Notes: a model not told the origin generated them from the sequence alone. A stretch of 64,000 bases of DNA from an uncultured Micrococcales bacterium (GCA_913062975.1 CAJXZO010000001.1:124001-188000); one strand, 5' to 3'. Counted from the stretch's first letter, positions 11,076 to 19,784 are shown. Numbers and translations are program-made.

Positions 11076-12649
11076 CAGAAAAAACAGCGATAGTCATCGG
11101 TGCTGGCATTGCGGGTCTTGCGACCGCTGCACTTTTGGCCAAGTCAGGCATGAAGGTGACTGTTTTGGAATCAAGAGACAGCATCGGGGGCCGAGCCCAT
11201 CTCTGGGAAAAAGATGGGTTCAAATTCGACATGGGTCCCAGCTGGTATCTAATGCCAGACGCTTTTGATCAGTTTTTCAAACTAATGGGAACAACTGCCG
11301 AAAAGGAACTTGATCTGGTTCAGCTTGACCCCGCATACAAAACAATCGTTGAGGGCTACGACGAGCCAATCATTGTTCGTGACTCGCTAGAAAAAAACAG
11401 AGAGATGTTTGAAGGCATCGAAGAAGGTGGCTCTGAGGCTCTAGGGCGATATGTTGAAAGTGCTGAAAATGCATATGATCTGAGCATCAAGCACTTTTTA
11501 TATACAAACTTCAAAAACGCAAAGGGCTTCACAAACCCTGAGGTGATTCGGCAGGCTGGGAAGTTTGTGAAACTGCTCACCACGTCTCTGGATAGCTATG
11601 CGGGGAAGTATTTCCAGGACGACAGACTAAAAAAGATTCTTGATTACCCTGCGGTGTTTCTAGGAGCCAGCCCCTATGAGACACCAAGCATGTATCACCT
11701 GATGACACACGTTGACATGAACATTGGTGTTTTCTACCCAAAGGGTGGAATGTTTACCCTGATTGAGGCTGCTGAAAGACTGGCAGTGCAACATGGAGTT
11801 CAAATCAACACAAACTCTGAGGTTACAAAAATCCTATGCAACGGTGATCAGGCAACTGGAGTCATGGTTGGGGATGTCAAATATGAGGCAGATGTCGTTG
11901 TTGGCTCTGCTGATTTGCATCACGTTGAGACCAAGTTACTTCCTCGCCACAAGCAAACATTTCCAGAACCCTTCTGGTCAAAAAAGACACCTGGGCCATC
12001 TGCACTTTTGATTCACCTTGGGATCAAGGGAAAAATAGAGCAGCTAGAACACCACACGCTATTGTTCACCGAGGACTGGAAGGGTGGCTTCAAAGAGGTG
12101 TTTGCTAAGGCTGATGGCAAGCGAATAATCCCCGACCCCGCGAATATGTATGTCTGCATGCCTTCAAAGACTGATGACACAGTCGCCCCGGAGGGCTATG
12201 AAAACATCTTTATCTTGGTCCCCTCGGCAGCAGATCCTGCAATTGGCTCCGGTGGCATAAACGGCGAAGGTGACGAGGCTCTGGAAAAAAGAGCTGACGA
12301 GATTATCGATCAACTGGGAAGCTGGGCTGGAATTGAAAACCTCAGAGACCGAGTGGTTGTTCGCAGAACAGTTGGACCTGCAGATTTTGTAAATGAATTC
12401 AACGCCTGGAGTGGAACTGCTCTGGGAATGGCACACACTCTGCGACAGAGCGCATTTTTCAGACCTCAAAACCGCTCAAAGAAGTTGAAAAACCTGTTTT
12501 ATTCTGGACACAACACGATTCCAGGGATTGGCTTACCGATGTGTCTAATTGGGGCTGAGCTTGTTTATAAGCACCTAACCAATGATTCGTCAAACGGTCC
12601 AATTGAACATGAGTTGACAAGCCAAACGGAATGGAAGGGGCTGAGCTAA
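11072..12649 (+). CDS. crtI: Phytoene desaturase (lycopene-forming)
   Basis: A 525-residue CrtI-type FAD oxidoreductase taking phytoene to lycopene. The dinucleotide fold is at the N-terminus (VIGAGIAGLATAALLA, then ESRDSIGGRA), and the C-terminal FAD signature includes NLFYSGHNTIPGIGLPMCL. Start TTG 11072 overlaps the crtB TGA stop (TTGA) and follows GGAGCGGG. Length and motifs are intact. Confidence 0.95.
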   Translation: MTEKTAIVIGAGIAGLATAALLAKSGMKVTVLESRDSIGGRAHLWEKDGFKFDMGPSWYLMPDAFDQFFKLMGTTAEKELDLVQLDPAYKTIVEGYDEPIIVRDSLEKNREMFEGIEEGGSEALGRYVESAENAYDLSIKHFLYTNFKNAKGFTNPEVIRQAGKFVKLLTTSLDSYAGKYFQDDRLKKILDYPAVFLGASPYETPSMYHLMTHVDMNIGVFYPKGGMFTLIEAAERLAVQHGVQINTNSEVTKILCNGDQATGVMVGDVKYEADVVVGSADLHHVETKLLPRHKQTFPEPFWSKKTPGPSALLIHLGIKGKIEQLEHHTLLFTEDWKGGFKEVFAKADGKRIIPDPANMYVCMPSKTDDTVAPEGYENIFILVPSAADPAIGSGGINGEGDEALEKRADEIIDQLGSWAGIENLRDRVVVRRTVGPADFVNEFNAWSGTALGMAHTLRQSAFFRPQNRSKKLKNLFYSGHNTIPGIGLPMCLIGAELVYKHLTNDSSNGPIEHELTSQTEWKGLS

Positions 12650-12967
12650 ATGGAACTGCTTGGCTTTGGCTACCTTGCCGCTCTGGTTGTCTCGATTCTG
12701 GGAACAGGTGCAATTGATCGTCGCCACGGTCTTGCGTTGTTTGTTTCCCCAATTTCCACAATCCTTGCAGTATTAGTGGGAGTGGCTGTTTTCCTGGCTT
12801 GGGATTTGGTTGGTATCGAACTTGGTATTTTCTTTATTGGACCTGCAGAGCATGTCTCTGGCATCCTGCTTGCTCCAGAGCTTCCTCTGGAAGAGCTGTT
12901 TTTTCTGATTCTGCTTAGCTATTCCACTCTTGTTGTCTATCGATTTGCGGAAAAGAAGCTGAAATGA
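12650..12967 (+). CDS. crtYe: Lycopene cyclase domain subunit, C50 branch (CrtYe-like)
   Basis: A 105-residue membrane protein with three hydrophobic helices and the PLEELFF motif near residue 84, the carboxylate motif of heterodimeric lycopene cyclases. It starts on the base after the crtI stop and overlaps the next gene by 4 bases (ATGA). Position between crtI and crtYf/crtEb matches the decaprenoxanthin operon order of Corynebacterium, so it should cyclise C50 ends. Whether it makes epsilon, beta or gamma rings cannot be told from the sequence. Confidence 0.87.
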   Translation: MELLGFGYLAALVVSILGTGAIDRRHGLALFVSPISTILAVLVGVAVFLAWDLVGIELGIFFIGPAEHVSGILLAPELPLEELFFLILLSYSTLVVYRFAEKKLK

Positions 12968-13251
12968 CCTACATCCTGCTAACGATTTCTGTGCTTGTAA
13001 TTTTTGCCATTTATGCCTTTTTGATGCGCAAGTGGTTGTCTCCGAAACCTTTGGTTGCAGCTGCAGCGGTGATGCTTTTTCTAACGCTAGTTTTTGACAA
13101 CCTGATTATCGCTAGTGGGATAGTGGATTACGACCCAGAAAAGATTTCTGGTGTTCGATTGGGTGTTGCTCCGATTGAGGACTTCGCCTACACCCTTGTT
13201 GCGTTGGTGTTAATCCCATCCGTTTATAACTTTGTTCGAATTCGGTTATGA
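12964..13251 (+). CDS. crtYf: Lycopene cyclase domain subunit, C50 branch (CrtYf-like)
   Basis: A 95-residue, three-helix partner of the preceding gene. The family motif APIEDFAY is near residue 72, and SGVRLG precedes it. The gene overlaps both neighbours by 4 bases, so subunit ratios should be fixed by coupling. It pairs with CrtYe to form a cyclase acting on the elongated C50 product flavuxanthin. Confidence 0.87.
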   Translation: MTYILLTISVLVIFAIYAFLMRKWLSPKPLVAAAAVMLFLTLVFDNLIIASGIVDYDPEKISGVRLGVAPIEDFAYTLVALVLIPSVYNFVRIRL

Positions 13252-14114
13252 ACAATTTTTTTCAAATCGCTCAATCCTCACGACCAATTTCCTGGATCAA
13301 CACAGCATTTCCCTTCGGTGTTGCCTATGTGCTGATTTCCGGTGAGCTTGATGCCACTTTTTGGATTGGTTCATCGTTCTTTCTCATCCCTTACAACTTA
13401 TTGATGTATGGGGTCAATGATGTTTTTGATTATCAAAGTGATTTGGCAAACCCCAGAAAGGGAGGTGTTGAGGGTGCACTTCTGAAACCTGAACTTCACA
13501 CACCGACACTGATTGCAGCCTTCGGTCTGGCTGTGCCCTTTGCAATTTACCTTTTCGTTGTCAGCGACCTGGTTAGCGCAATCATTCTGCTGACAACACT
13601 GTTCAGCGTGGTGGCGTATTCAATAAAGGGGCTTCGGTTCAAAGAAATTCCTTTTTTAGATTCAATAACAAGCGCCACCCACTTCACCGGCCCACTCACG
13701 TTCGCACTCGTGCTTGCAGGTTCAATTGACACCTTGGTTCAGGCCTTGCCAATTGTTGGGGCATTGTTTTTCTGGTCGATGGCCTCACACGCCTTTGGAG
13801 CGGTGCAAGACGTAAAGGCAGACCGTTTAGCTAACATCGGATCAATTGCCACCACAATCGGTGCTCGCTGGACCGTCAGGCTGGCTGTTGGGCTTTATCT
13901 GCTTGCCGCTGCACTTCTTGTTAGCTCTGGACAGCCACAGGCAATTGCCGCAATTGCCTTGATTCCCTATGTTGGAATTCTCATCCCCTACTGGAACCTG
14001 CCTGATCAAGACTGCGAAAAAGCTAACTGGGGTTGGAAGAGCTTTTTATGGCTGAATATCTTCGCAGGTGCAGTAGTCAGTTTGATAATTATCGAGTTTT
14101 TGCAATCGAGCTGA
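13248..14114 (+). CDS. crtEb: Lycopene elongase (UbiA prenyltransferase)
   Basis: A 288-residue integral membrane UbiA-family enzyme. Aspartate motifs are visible: NDVFDYQSD (near residue 56) and DVKADR (near residue 185), which bind Mg-diphosphate, with seven to nine hydrophobic segments. In this cluster it is expected to add dimethylallyl units to both ends of lycopene, making C50 carotenoid. Its 3' end overlaps the convergent aminotransferase by 26 bases, the largest overlap in the window. Confidence 0.92.
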   Translation: MNNFFQIAQSSRPISWINTAFPFGVAYVLISGELDATFWIGSSFFLIPYNLLMYGVNDVFDYQSDLANPRKGGVEGALLKPELHTPTLIAAFGLAVPFAIYLFVVSDLVSAIILLTTLFSVVAYSIKGLRFKEIPFLDSITSATHFTGPLTFALVLAGSIDTLVQALPIVGALFFWSMASHAFGAVQDVKADRLANIGSIATTIGARWTVRLAVGLYLLAAALLVSSGQPQAIAAIALIPYVGILIPYWNLPDQDCEKANWGWKSFLWLNIFAGAVVSLIIIEFLQSS

Positions 14115-15237
14115 TTGACTCAACCGCCTGTTCAATAATTTCTGGATAGGTTCCAATGTTCATTCGCACGTATTGCTTATAACCCTGGTCGTCAATTGAG
14201 TGATCACTTCCTGGAACCACAGAGACCCTTGCCTGTTCCAGAATTCGCTTGGCGGGTTCATCAAATCCCAAACCGCTTACATCCAGCCATGCCAAATAAG
14301 TGGCCCTCTCTTCAAAGGTCTGTGCCCAGGCTGAGTCCAGCAACAATGAGTTCAGAAGCTCAAAGTTTTTCTCTATTTGAGTCACGGTTTTGCTCAGCCA
14401 CTTGTCCGAATCTGTAAAGCTTGCGATCATGGCCGCAATCCCCAAAATTGATGTTCTGTATGGAACAGCCATTGGTAGTTTTTCGGTCGCTTTTTGTTTT
14501 AGATCCTCATTTTCAAAAGACATCAACCCACCCTTAACGCCTGCGGTGTTGAAACTTTTAGAGCTTGAGGTAATGGTGATTCCAACCTCCTTAGCCGCAT
14601 CGGAAACCGATGCAAACGGAACAAAGGATTGATTCGACTGAGTCAGTGGTGCATGGATTTCATCGGCAATCACTGTCACGTTGTGCTTCAGTGCTAAATC
14701 TGCAATTGACTGCAGGTCATGTTTTGAATGCACCGCACCGACTGGGTTGTGCGGTGAACAAAGTAGATAGACATCGATGCCAGATTTAAAAGCTTTTTCA
14801 ATTGCCTCTAGGTCTAACTTCCAGGACCTGCCTTCCAGTGAAAGAGGTGCATCCACAATTTCTGATTTTGCTTCGGATATCCATTTTCTAAACGATGAGT
14901 AAATCGGTGAATTTACCAACACCCTTCCTCCGTTGGGAATCAAAGAACGAAGCAATTCAACGCCTGCAACCCCAACATCGGTTGCTGGCAAAACCAATTC
15001 AGGATTAACCTTGAACCCCCAGTGCCTGTCTGAGAAATCACTAAACGCCGTTCCTAATTCAGGAAGTGGAAAGGCGTAGCCCAGGTCATCTTTTTCGGTC
15101 ATGGAAATAATCGCTGATTTGATTGCGTCAGAGATCGGAAAATCCATCTCCGCCACATGCATCGGAATCACATCATCGGGAAACCGCTGCCACTTAACGC
15201 TTTTTCTTTTTCTGAGAAGTTGCAATTGATCTGTCAT
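14089..15237 (-). CDS. PLP-dependent aminotransferase / C-S lyase, MalY/PatB-like
   Basis: A 382-residue fold-type I PLP enzyme. The N-terminal RKSVKWQRFP and HVAEMDFP, then SPHNPVG, IADEIHAPL and the Schiff-base lysine in SSSKSFN, are the pattern of the MalY/PatB cystathionine beta-lyase subgroup. The likely reaction is C-S bond cleavage of cystathionine or cysteine conjugates to thiol, pyruvate and ammonia; an aminotransferase activity is possible. Start ATG 15237 overlaps the blh stop (ATGA); an upstream frame to 15318 lies inside blh. Its coupling to a retinal-forming gene is unexplained. Confidence 0.87.
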   Translation of the reverse strand: MTDQLQLLRKRKSVKWQRFPDDVIPMHVAEMDFPISDAIKSAIISMTEKDDLGYAFPLPELGTAFSDFSDRHWGFKVNPELVLPATDVGVAGVELLRSLIPNGGRVLVNSPIYSSFRKWISEAKSEIVDAPLSLEGRSWKLDLEAIEKAFKSGIDVYLLCSPHNPVGAVHSKHDLQSIADLALKHNVTVIADEIHAPLTQSNQSFVPFASVSDAAKEVGITITSSSKSFNTAGVKGGLMSFENEDLKQKATEKLPMAVPYRTSILGIAAMIASFTDSDKWLSKTVTQIEKNFELLNSLLLDSAWAQTFEERATYLAWLDVSGLGFDEPAKRILEQARVSVVPGSDHSIDDQGYKQYVRMNIGTYPEIIEQAVESISSIAKTR

Positions 15238-16175
15238 TTCAATGCCCTCAAATCCAATCTCGCGGTCAGTGCCATGTGTGGCACCGTTAGCGCCCAGATT
15301 ACAACCAATAAAATCCATAAAAACTCAGTGCTCAAATTCAGCCCAATGGTCAGCGCCAAACCAATTGTGAAGGCAATCACGAATGCCAGAGCGGGAACCC
15401 CTGCGTTGACTGATGACCAGAAGGCCTTGCTGGTGAGGTTGGACGCATGGGCCTTTAGAGATGCAGGTAGTTCAAGACTCAATCGGCCGGTGTGCCTGAG
15501 TGCGTGCCAGAAACCAAAGTAAAACGCGAATGCGACCAATGGGGGTGTAACTAGCGAGATTGCCAATAACAGTGAGATATCAATGGCTGCATCCACTCTT
15601 TTGACCAGAAGCATCCACAAAATTGCTACAACTGCAATCGAAATCATCCCAAAATACAGATAACTTTCCAGTGCACCCGCCCAGCCGATCAGCGCAGGGT
15701 TCACCGCTGCCAGTGCCTCAGCACTTTGTTGATTCACAAGCGGAATCAGCACAGGTGTGAAGCCAGCTGCCAGTGCATAGGGAATCTTTGGAAAGCTAGA
15801 TCTTTGTTTGCGAGAGTCAATTTCAGAAATGAATGCCGCATCCCCAATTCCAAAGTGAATAGCACTCATCAAAACCACTAATTGAAAGCCCAACAGGTTT
15901 GCACTCAAAATAAACCAGATGGCAAAGCCAACGGCAGCAAGATAAACAGTGAGAAAAGCAACCATCCTGAGCGAGGCCATCTTTGGAACTGTCACTAGGT
16001 GATCAACTGCTCCGTGCGGGATACCAACAGCCAGAGCCAACAGCGCAAGCAAAACTTGAAGCTCAATCGAAATACCTCCCAGCAGCAGGTGAATGACACC
16101 AACCAAAATTCCGAATAGAATTCCTAGGCGGGAAATTAATCTGAGGCGGCTCAGAAGGTTTAGCTGCGATTGCAT
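15234..16175 (-). CDS. blh: Beta-carotene 15,15'-dioxygenase, Brp/Blh family
   Basis: A 313-residue membrane protein with about eight helices. The family's iron-binding histidines are visible: His54 and His59 in GIPHGAVDH, His107 in AIHFGIGD, His224 and His228 in FWHALRH, His300 in VPHM. The enzyme splits beta-carotene into two retinal molecules, the chromophore of (actino)rhodopsin. No opsin gene is in the window. It is divergent from a second lycopene cyclase pair across 37 bases, which would supply beta-carotene. ATG 16175 has no ribosome binding site but a leaderless -10 element. Confidence 0.93.
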   Translation of the reverse strand: MQSQLNLLSRLRLISRLGILFGILVGVIHLLLGGISIELQVLLALLALAVGIPHGAVDHLVTVPKMASLRMVAFLTVYLAAVGFAIWFILSANLLGFQLVVLMSAIHFGIGDAAFISEIDSRKQRSSFPKIPYALAAGFTPVLIPLVNQQSAEALAAVNPALIGWAGALESYLYFGMISIAVVAILWMLLVKRVDAAIDISLLLAISLVTPPLVAFAFYFGFWHALRHTGRLSLELPASLKAHASNLTSKAFWSSVNAGVPALAFVIAFTIGLALTIGLNLSTEFLWILLVVIWALTVPHMALTARLDLRALK

Positions 16176-16181
16176 AGCTCG

Positions 16182-16187
16182 ATTTTA
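16182..16187 (-). promoter_or_regulatory. Leaderless -10 element for blh
   Basis: Minus-strand TAAAAT, then six bases, then ATG 16175. The short gap to the divergent cyclase gene (start 16213) means both promoters share this 37-base region. Confidence 0.55.
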
Positions 16188-16212
16188 GAAGAGACCTGGA
16201 AAGAAGGCCGGC

Positions 16213-16569
16213 TTGTTCGGAGAATGGTCCTACATGGCAATGCTTGGCTTCGTAGTCGTTGCCTCCTGGTGGCTTGAATTTGCCTTTGACACCAGGGTTT
16301 TGAGAGATCCTAAGCGAGTATTGAAAACGCTTGCCATCGTGGTTCCATTTTTTGTCTTATGGGATGCCTACGCAATCGCTCAGGGTCACTGGTTTTTCGA
16401 TCCAGCACAGACACTTGGAATCTATGGCCCACTAAACATCCCTCTTGAGGAGTACCTGTTTTTCATCATTATCCCAATCGCTGCAATGTTGACCCTCGAG
16501 GGAGTTAGAAACTTTTTGCCAACAGTTCAAAAATGGATAGCAAGAATTAGAAAGTTGGTCAGGTCCTAA
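16213..16569 (+). CDS. crtYc: Lycopene beta-cyclase subunit, retinal branch (CrtYc-like)
   Basis: A 118-residue membrane protein with about three helices and the PLEEYLFF motif near residue 77. It is longer than and clearly different from the C50-branch protein at 12650. TTG 16213 follows AAGAAGG at 5-base spacing; ATG 16234 is an alternative. The TAA stop overlaps the ATG of its partner by one base. Pairing with blh across a shared promoter region argues that it acts on unelongated lycopene to form beta-carotene. Confidence 0.85.
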   Translation: MFGEWSYMAMLGFVVVASWWLEFAFDTRVLRDPKRVLKTLAIVVPFFVLWDAYAIAQGHWFFDPAQTLGIYGPLNIPLEEYLFFIIIPIAAMLTLEGVRNFLPTVQKWIARIRKLVRS

Positions 16570-16871
16570 TGCCCTATTTCCTCTTAGCACAAGCGGCGAT
16601 CGTAATCGTTGTGTTAGCCGAGATATTCGTTTTAAAGACAGGTTTGTTATCAGACATCAGGTTTTGGCTGGCCTATGGAATCGTAGTGTTTTTCCAGTTG
16701 CTGACAAACGGCTATCTGACCTTCAACGAGATTGTTACCTACAACCCAGACGCAATTGGCGGCACCAGGGTTGCATTCGCACCCGTAGAAGACCTGTTCT
16801 TCGGATTTGCCCTGGTTAGCCTCACCATGTTTGTTTGGTCCAAGGTGAAGCCCTCCAAGGGGAATAGCTAG
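16569..16871 (+). CDS. crtYd: Lycopene beta-cyclase subunit, retinal branch (CrtYd-like)
   Basis: A 100-residue, three-helix membrane protein with GGTRVAFAPVEDLFFG near residues 64-79, the motif equivalent to APIEDFAY of the C50-branch subunit. It begins on the last base of the preceding gene's stop. It should form the heterodimeric beta-cyclase with that gene. The window thus encodes two complete heterodimeric cyclases. Confidence 0.85.
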   Translation: MPYFLLAQAAIVIVVLAEIFVLKTGLLSDIRFWLAYGIVVFFQLLTNGYLTFNEIVTYNPDAIGGTRVAFAPVEDLFFGFALVSLTMFVWSKVKPSKGNS

Positions 16872-16895
16872 AGCGCCCACGGGCTTATTAATCTT

Positions 16896-17360
16896 ATGAG
16901 CACATTAGAACCAGGCACCAAGGCCCCAGAGTTCACCCTTATCGACAGCGAAGAAAACGAATTTTCAAGCGACAGCTTCAAGGGTCAAAAAACCATCCTT
17001 TATTTCTATCCAGCTGCTGGCACCCCCGGCTGCACCAACCAAGCCTGCGATTTCAGAGACAATCTGAATTCATTGAAATCCCTAGGCTATTCAGTCATTG
17101 GGGTGAGCCCAGACAAGCCAGCCAAGTTGGCCAAGTTCAAAGAAAAAGAGGGTTTGAACTTCCCGATGCTCTCAGACCCCGAAAACGAAATCCAAAAACT
17201 CTACGGTGCTTATGGCTTGAAGAAGATGTATGGCAAAGAATATGAGGGCACCATCCGCTCAACATTCGTAATCGATGAGAAAGCAAACATCGAGCACGCT
17301 TTTTATAACGTCAAGGCCAAAGGCCATGTAGACATGATTAGAAAGCAAATGGGAATCTAA
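16896..17360 (+). CDS. bcp: Thioredoxin-dependent peroxiredoxin, BCP/PrxQ type
   Basis: A 154-residue peroxiredoxin reducing H2O2 and organic peroxides. Peroxidatic Cys46 is in TPGCT and the resolving Cys51 five residues later (GCTNQACDF), the two-Cys PrxQ layout. The FYPAAGTPGC stretch is canonical. ATG 16896 is 24 bases after the cyclase pair. A role in guarding carotenoid membranes from oxidation is only suggested by position. A second BCP gene lies at 30158. Confidence 0.95.
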   Translation: MSTLEPGTKAPEFTLIDSEENEFSSDSFKGQKTILYFYPAAGTPGCTNQACDFRDNLNSLKSLGYSVIGVSPDKPAKLAKFKEKEGLNFPMLSDPENEIQKLYGAYGLKKMYGKEYEGTIRSTFVIDEKANIEHAFYNVKAKGHVDMIRKQMGI

Positions 17361-17378
17361 ATCAGTAGAGTTTCTTCT

Positions 17379-17624
17379 ATGACTGAAAAACCCAAGAAGG
17401 CTAAAAAGCCACTTCAACCAGAGGACACCCCCAAGGCTCTTTCCGGCAAGGCATTGTCAATAGGATTGGCAACACTCGGAGTTGGTGTAGCAAGTGGAAT
17501 ATTTGTGACAGCAAACATCAATATTCAGGGTTATGGCCCAGCTGATTACGCTGGCCCAGTTGGCCTGATTTTACTAGGCAGCTACTTCACCTATACCGGA
17601 ATCAAGGGTAGACAAGAAAAATAA
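17379..17624 (+). CDS. Small two-helix membrane protein, unknown function
   Basis: An 81-residue protein with a Lys/Pro-rich cytoplasmic N-terminus (MTEKPKKAKKPLQ), then two hydrophobic segments (about 27-47 and 57-73) ending in KGRQEK. No known family is recognised. There is no good ribosome binding site; TAGAGT lies seven bases before ATG, one base off the leaderless pattern seen elsewhere. It follows the peroxiredoxin by 18 bases. Confidence 0.65.
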   Translation: MTEKPKKAKKPLQPEDTPKALSGKALSIGLATLGVGVASGIFVTANINIQGYGPADYAGPVGLILLGSYFTYTGIKGRQEK

Positions 17625-17667
17625 TCGCCAGTCAAGCTAAAATTTGTCTAGAGCTTTGGAGGCAAAC

Positions 17668-17802
17668 ATGGATCACGGAGAAATGGTTATCGACATTAAC
17701 GCATCAAGCGTTCTGATTCCGATAATTGCGGTTGGAATCATCGTTTTTTTCTCGATGGTGGTCTATCTAAGCCTGAATGCTGTCCTAGGCAAAAAGAAAT
17801 AG
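17668..17802 (+). CDS. 44-residue single-helix membrane protein
   Basis: A short frame of 45 codons with ATG 17668 and a strong ribosome binding site (TTTGGAGGC). The product has a short acidic N-terminus (MDHGEMVIDI), one transmembrane helix of about 22 residues (IPIIAVGIIVFFSMVVYLSL) and a basic tail (LGKKK). This fits a small single-pass membrane protein with its N-terminus outside. The strong site and the terminator that begins at its stop codon support it being real. Function unknown; it may be an accessory subunit of a membrane complex. Confidence 0.65.
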   Translation: MDHGEMVIDINASSVLIPIIAVGIIVFFSMVVYLSLNAVLGKKK

Positions 17803-17847
17803 ATTTAGAATCCCCATCTCAAAAATCAAGATGGGTAGTCTAAATCT
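17801..17847. terminator. Bidirectional hairpin between convergent genes
   Basis: Outer arms AGATTTAGA (17801-17809) and TCTAAATCT (17839-17847) pair perfectly. Inside, CCCATCT (17813-17819) pairs with AGATGGG (17829-17835) across a 9-base loop. There is no strong T-tract. It separates the 44-residue gene from the convergent GH42 gene and may end transcription from both sides. Confidence 0.7.
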
Positions 17848-17858
17848 GAGTCCAAGCT

Positions 17859-19784
17859 TTACTCGATTGCAAATTCACCAGGTTCCAAGGTTTTCTGATT
17901 GTGAGTCAAGACTTGATCCGAACTGTTCCAGTAAAGAGTTTTGTCACCCCTGGTAACCGCACTCAGACCCAGGTTGTCATGGCTCAGCGACAGTTCAGAG
18001 GCAACTAGATCAGCCAAACTGCCAGCGTCTAACCTGGTGCCAACATAGATAGCTTTTCCCCTTCCAACGGAGCGCCGAGTAACTGCTGGGGAATTCTTAG
18101 TTTCACCGCGGTCGGCAAAGCTTGCCAAAACTTCAACCGAGGAATCAACAGAGGTGATTTCTCGCCATGTTGAATTCTTATAACCGTTTGAAAGATTACC
18201 CTCAGGCTCATCCATTGGCGCATACTCCTCAACAGTCACCCCAAAGATGTCCGTTAGGAACTTCCCGCCATAACTGTTTCCCAGCAGGGCAAGGTTTTGG
18301 TCTGCTGCACCTGAGAAGTAGGTGGTGATTAGGGTTCCGCCATTTTCAACAAATCTCTTCAGCTCGCTCACCAGCTCGTTGTTCACAATGTGCATCAGTG
18401 GGGCAATAATCACTGAGTAGTCGCTGAATTTCTTAAAACTCTGAGCCTTGTCAATGAAATCCAGCTGTTCACCAGTGTTAAAAATAGATTTGTACCAAAG
18501 ATGAAGCTCTTCTCGGTATTTCAAACGCTCACTTGGCAGATTGGCCTGATCGGTAACCCAAGAGTCTTCATAATCGAAAATCATGGCAATCTTGGCAGGC
18601 TTGGTGTTTTCTCCAGCAATGTTGCTCAGTGACTCTAATTGACTGGACAGTTCCCTCATGTTGCGACCAATCCTGGTGTCAACACCACTGTGCGGAATGA
18701 TTGAGGAGTGGAATCTTTCAGAACCGCCACGTGACTGACGAAGTTGGAAAAACAGTGCGCCCTGAGATCCTCTGAAGGTGTGCTGTAGTCCATTGTTCAC
18801 CGCTTCGTTATTAGATTTGATCGTATTGATCGGCTGCCAGTTCACGGAGCTAGAGCTGTGCTCCATCAACAACCAGCTTTCACCACCGGCGAAACCCCTC
18901 GTGAGATCAGAGTAAAGGGCAAGGTCGATGCCTCTGTCTTTGCTGCTAAAAGTCATGTAGTGATCGGTGCTGACGAAGTCCATCTCTTTCGACCATTTCC
19001 AATAGTCCATGGCGAAAGTTCCGCTCATTGACATGAAGTTGGTTGTGATTGGAGTTTCGCTGTCGTATTTGCGAATTAGATCGCGCTCGCGCACGTAGAT
19101 CGAAAGAAGCTGATCACTTGAATATCTGCGGTAATCCATCTCCATTGCTGGATTTGGTGAGGTTCCGTAAGAGGTGAAACTAGGTGGCTGAATCTCCTCA
19201 AACGTGCTGTAGCGCTGGGACCAAAATGTGGTGTACCAAGCATCGTTTAGTTCATCTACAGTTGAGTACTTAGCCTGCAACCACTCTCTGAACTTTACAG
19301 CGGTTTCCTCACCAAAGTCATAGGGGTTGTGGCAACCAATTTCGTTGTTCACGTGCCACATAACAATATTTGGGTGACCTGCATAACGCTTCAGAATCTG
19401 CTCCAAGTATTTCAAGCTATATTCCTCATAAGCTTTTGAAGCAGGACTGTAGTGCTGTCGTCCACCGTGATTGAAACGAACCCCCATGTTTGTTGTTGCC
19501 AACATCTCTGGGTGCTTTCTGGTCAACCATGCCGGCGGAGATGCAGTGCCGGAGGCCATGTCTATGGCAATGTTTGCCTCAGTTAGTAGTTTGACAATTT
19601 CATCCATCCAGGAGAAGTCAAACTGACCCTCTTTTGGTTCAATCGATGCCCAGGAAAAAATACCAATGCTTACGATGTTGACGCCAAGCTTCTGCATGTC
19701 CTGGATGTCCTGTTTCCAGCTATCCGCAGGCCACTGCTCTGGGTTGTAGTCACCGCCGAAATATAGATGATCGGTTTTTAGCAT
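17859..19784 (-). CDS. GH42 glycosidase (beta-galactosidase or alpha-L-arabinopyranosidase)
   Basis: A 641-residue intracellular GH42 enzyme with no signal peptide. The (beta/alpha)8 domain begins with GGDYNPEQW. Acid/base Glu148 is in VNNEIG and the nucleophile Glu308 in LLMEHS; a beta-galactosidase trimerisation-like domain (about 390-580) and a small C-terminal domain follow. GH42 enzymes remove beta-D-galactosyl or alpha-L-arabinopyranosyl units. Location in an operon with an oligosaccharide importer and near araA/araD makes the second a real possibility. ATG 19784 follows GAAGGG. Last gene of the operon. Confidence 0.92.
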   Translation of the reverse strand: MLKTDHLYFGGDYNPEQWPADSWKQDIQDMQKLGVNIVSIGIFSWASIEPKEGQFDFSWMDEIVKLLTEANIAIDMASGTASPPAWLTRKHPEMLATTNMGVRFNHGGRQHYSPASKAYEEYSLKYLEQILKRYAGHPNIVMWHVNNEIGCHNPYDFGEETAVKFREWLQAKYSTVDELNDAWYTTFWSQRYSTFEEIQPPSFTSYGTSPNPAMEMDYRRYSSDQLLSIYVRERDLIRKYDSETPITTNFMSMSGTFAMDYWKWSKEMDFVSTDHYMTFSSKDRGIDLALYSDLTRGFAGGESWLLMEHSSSSVNWQPINTIKSNNEAVNNGLQHTFRGSQGALFFQLRQSRGGSERFHSSIIPHSGVDTRIGRNMRELSSQLESLSNIAGENTKPAKIAMIFDYEDSWVTDQANLPSERLKYREELHLWYKSIFNTGEQLDFIDKAQSFKKFSDYSVIIAPLMHIVNNELVSELKRFVENGGTLITTYFSGAADQNLALLGNSYGGKFLTDIFGVTVEEYAPMDEPEGNLSNGYKNSTWREITSVDSSVEVLASFADRGETKNSPAVTRRSVGRGKAIYVGTRLDAGSLADLVASELSLSHDNLGLSAVTRGDKTLYWNSSDQVLTHNQKTLEPGEFAIE

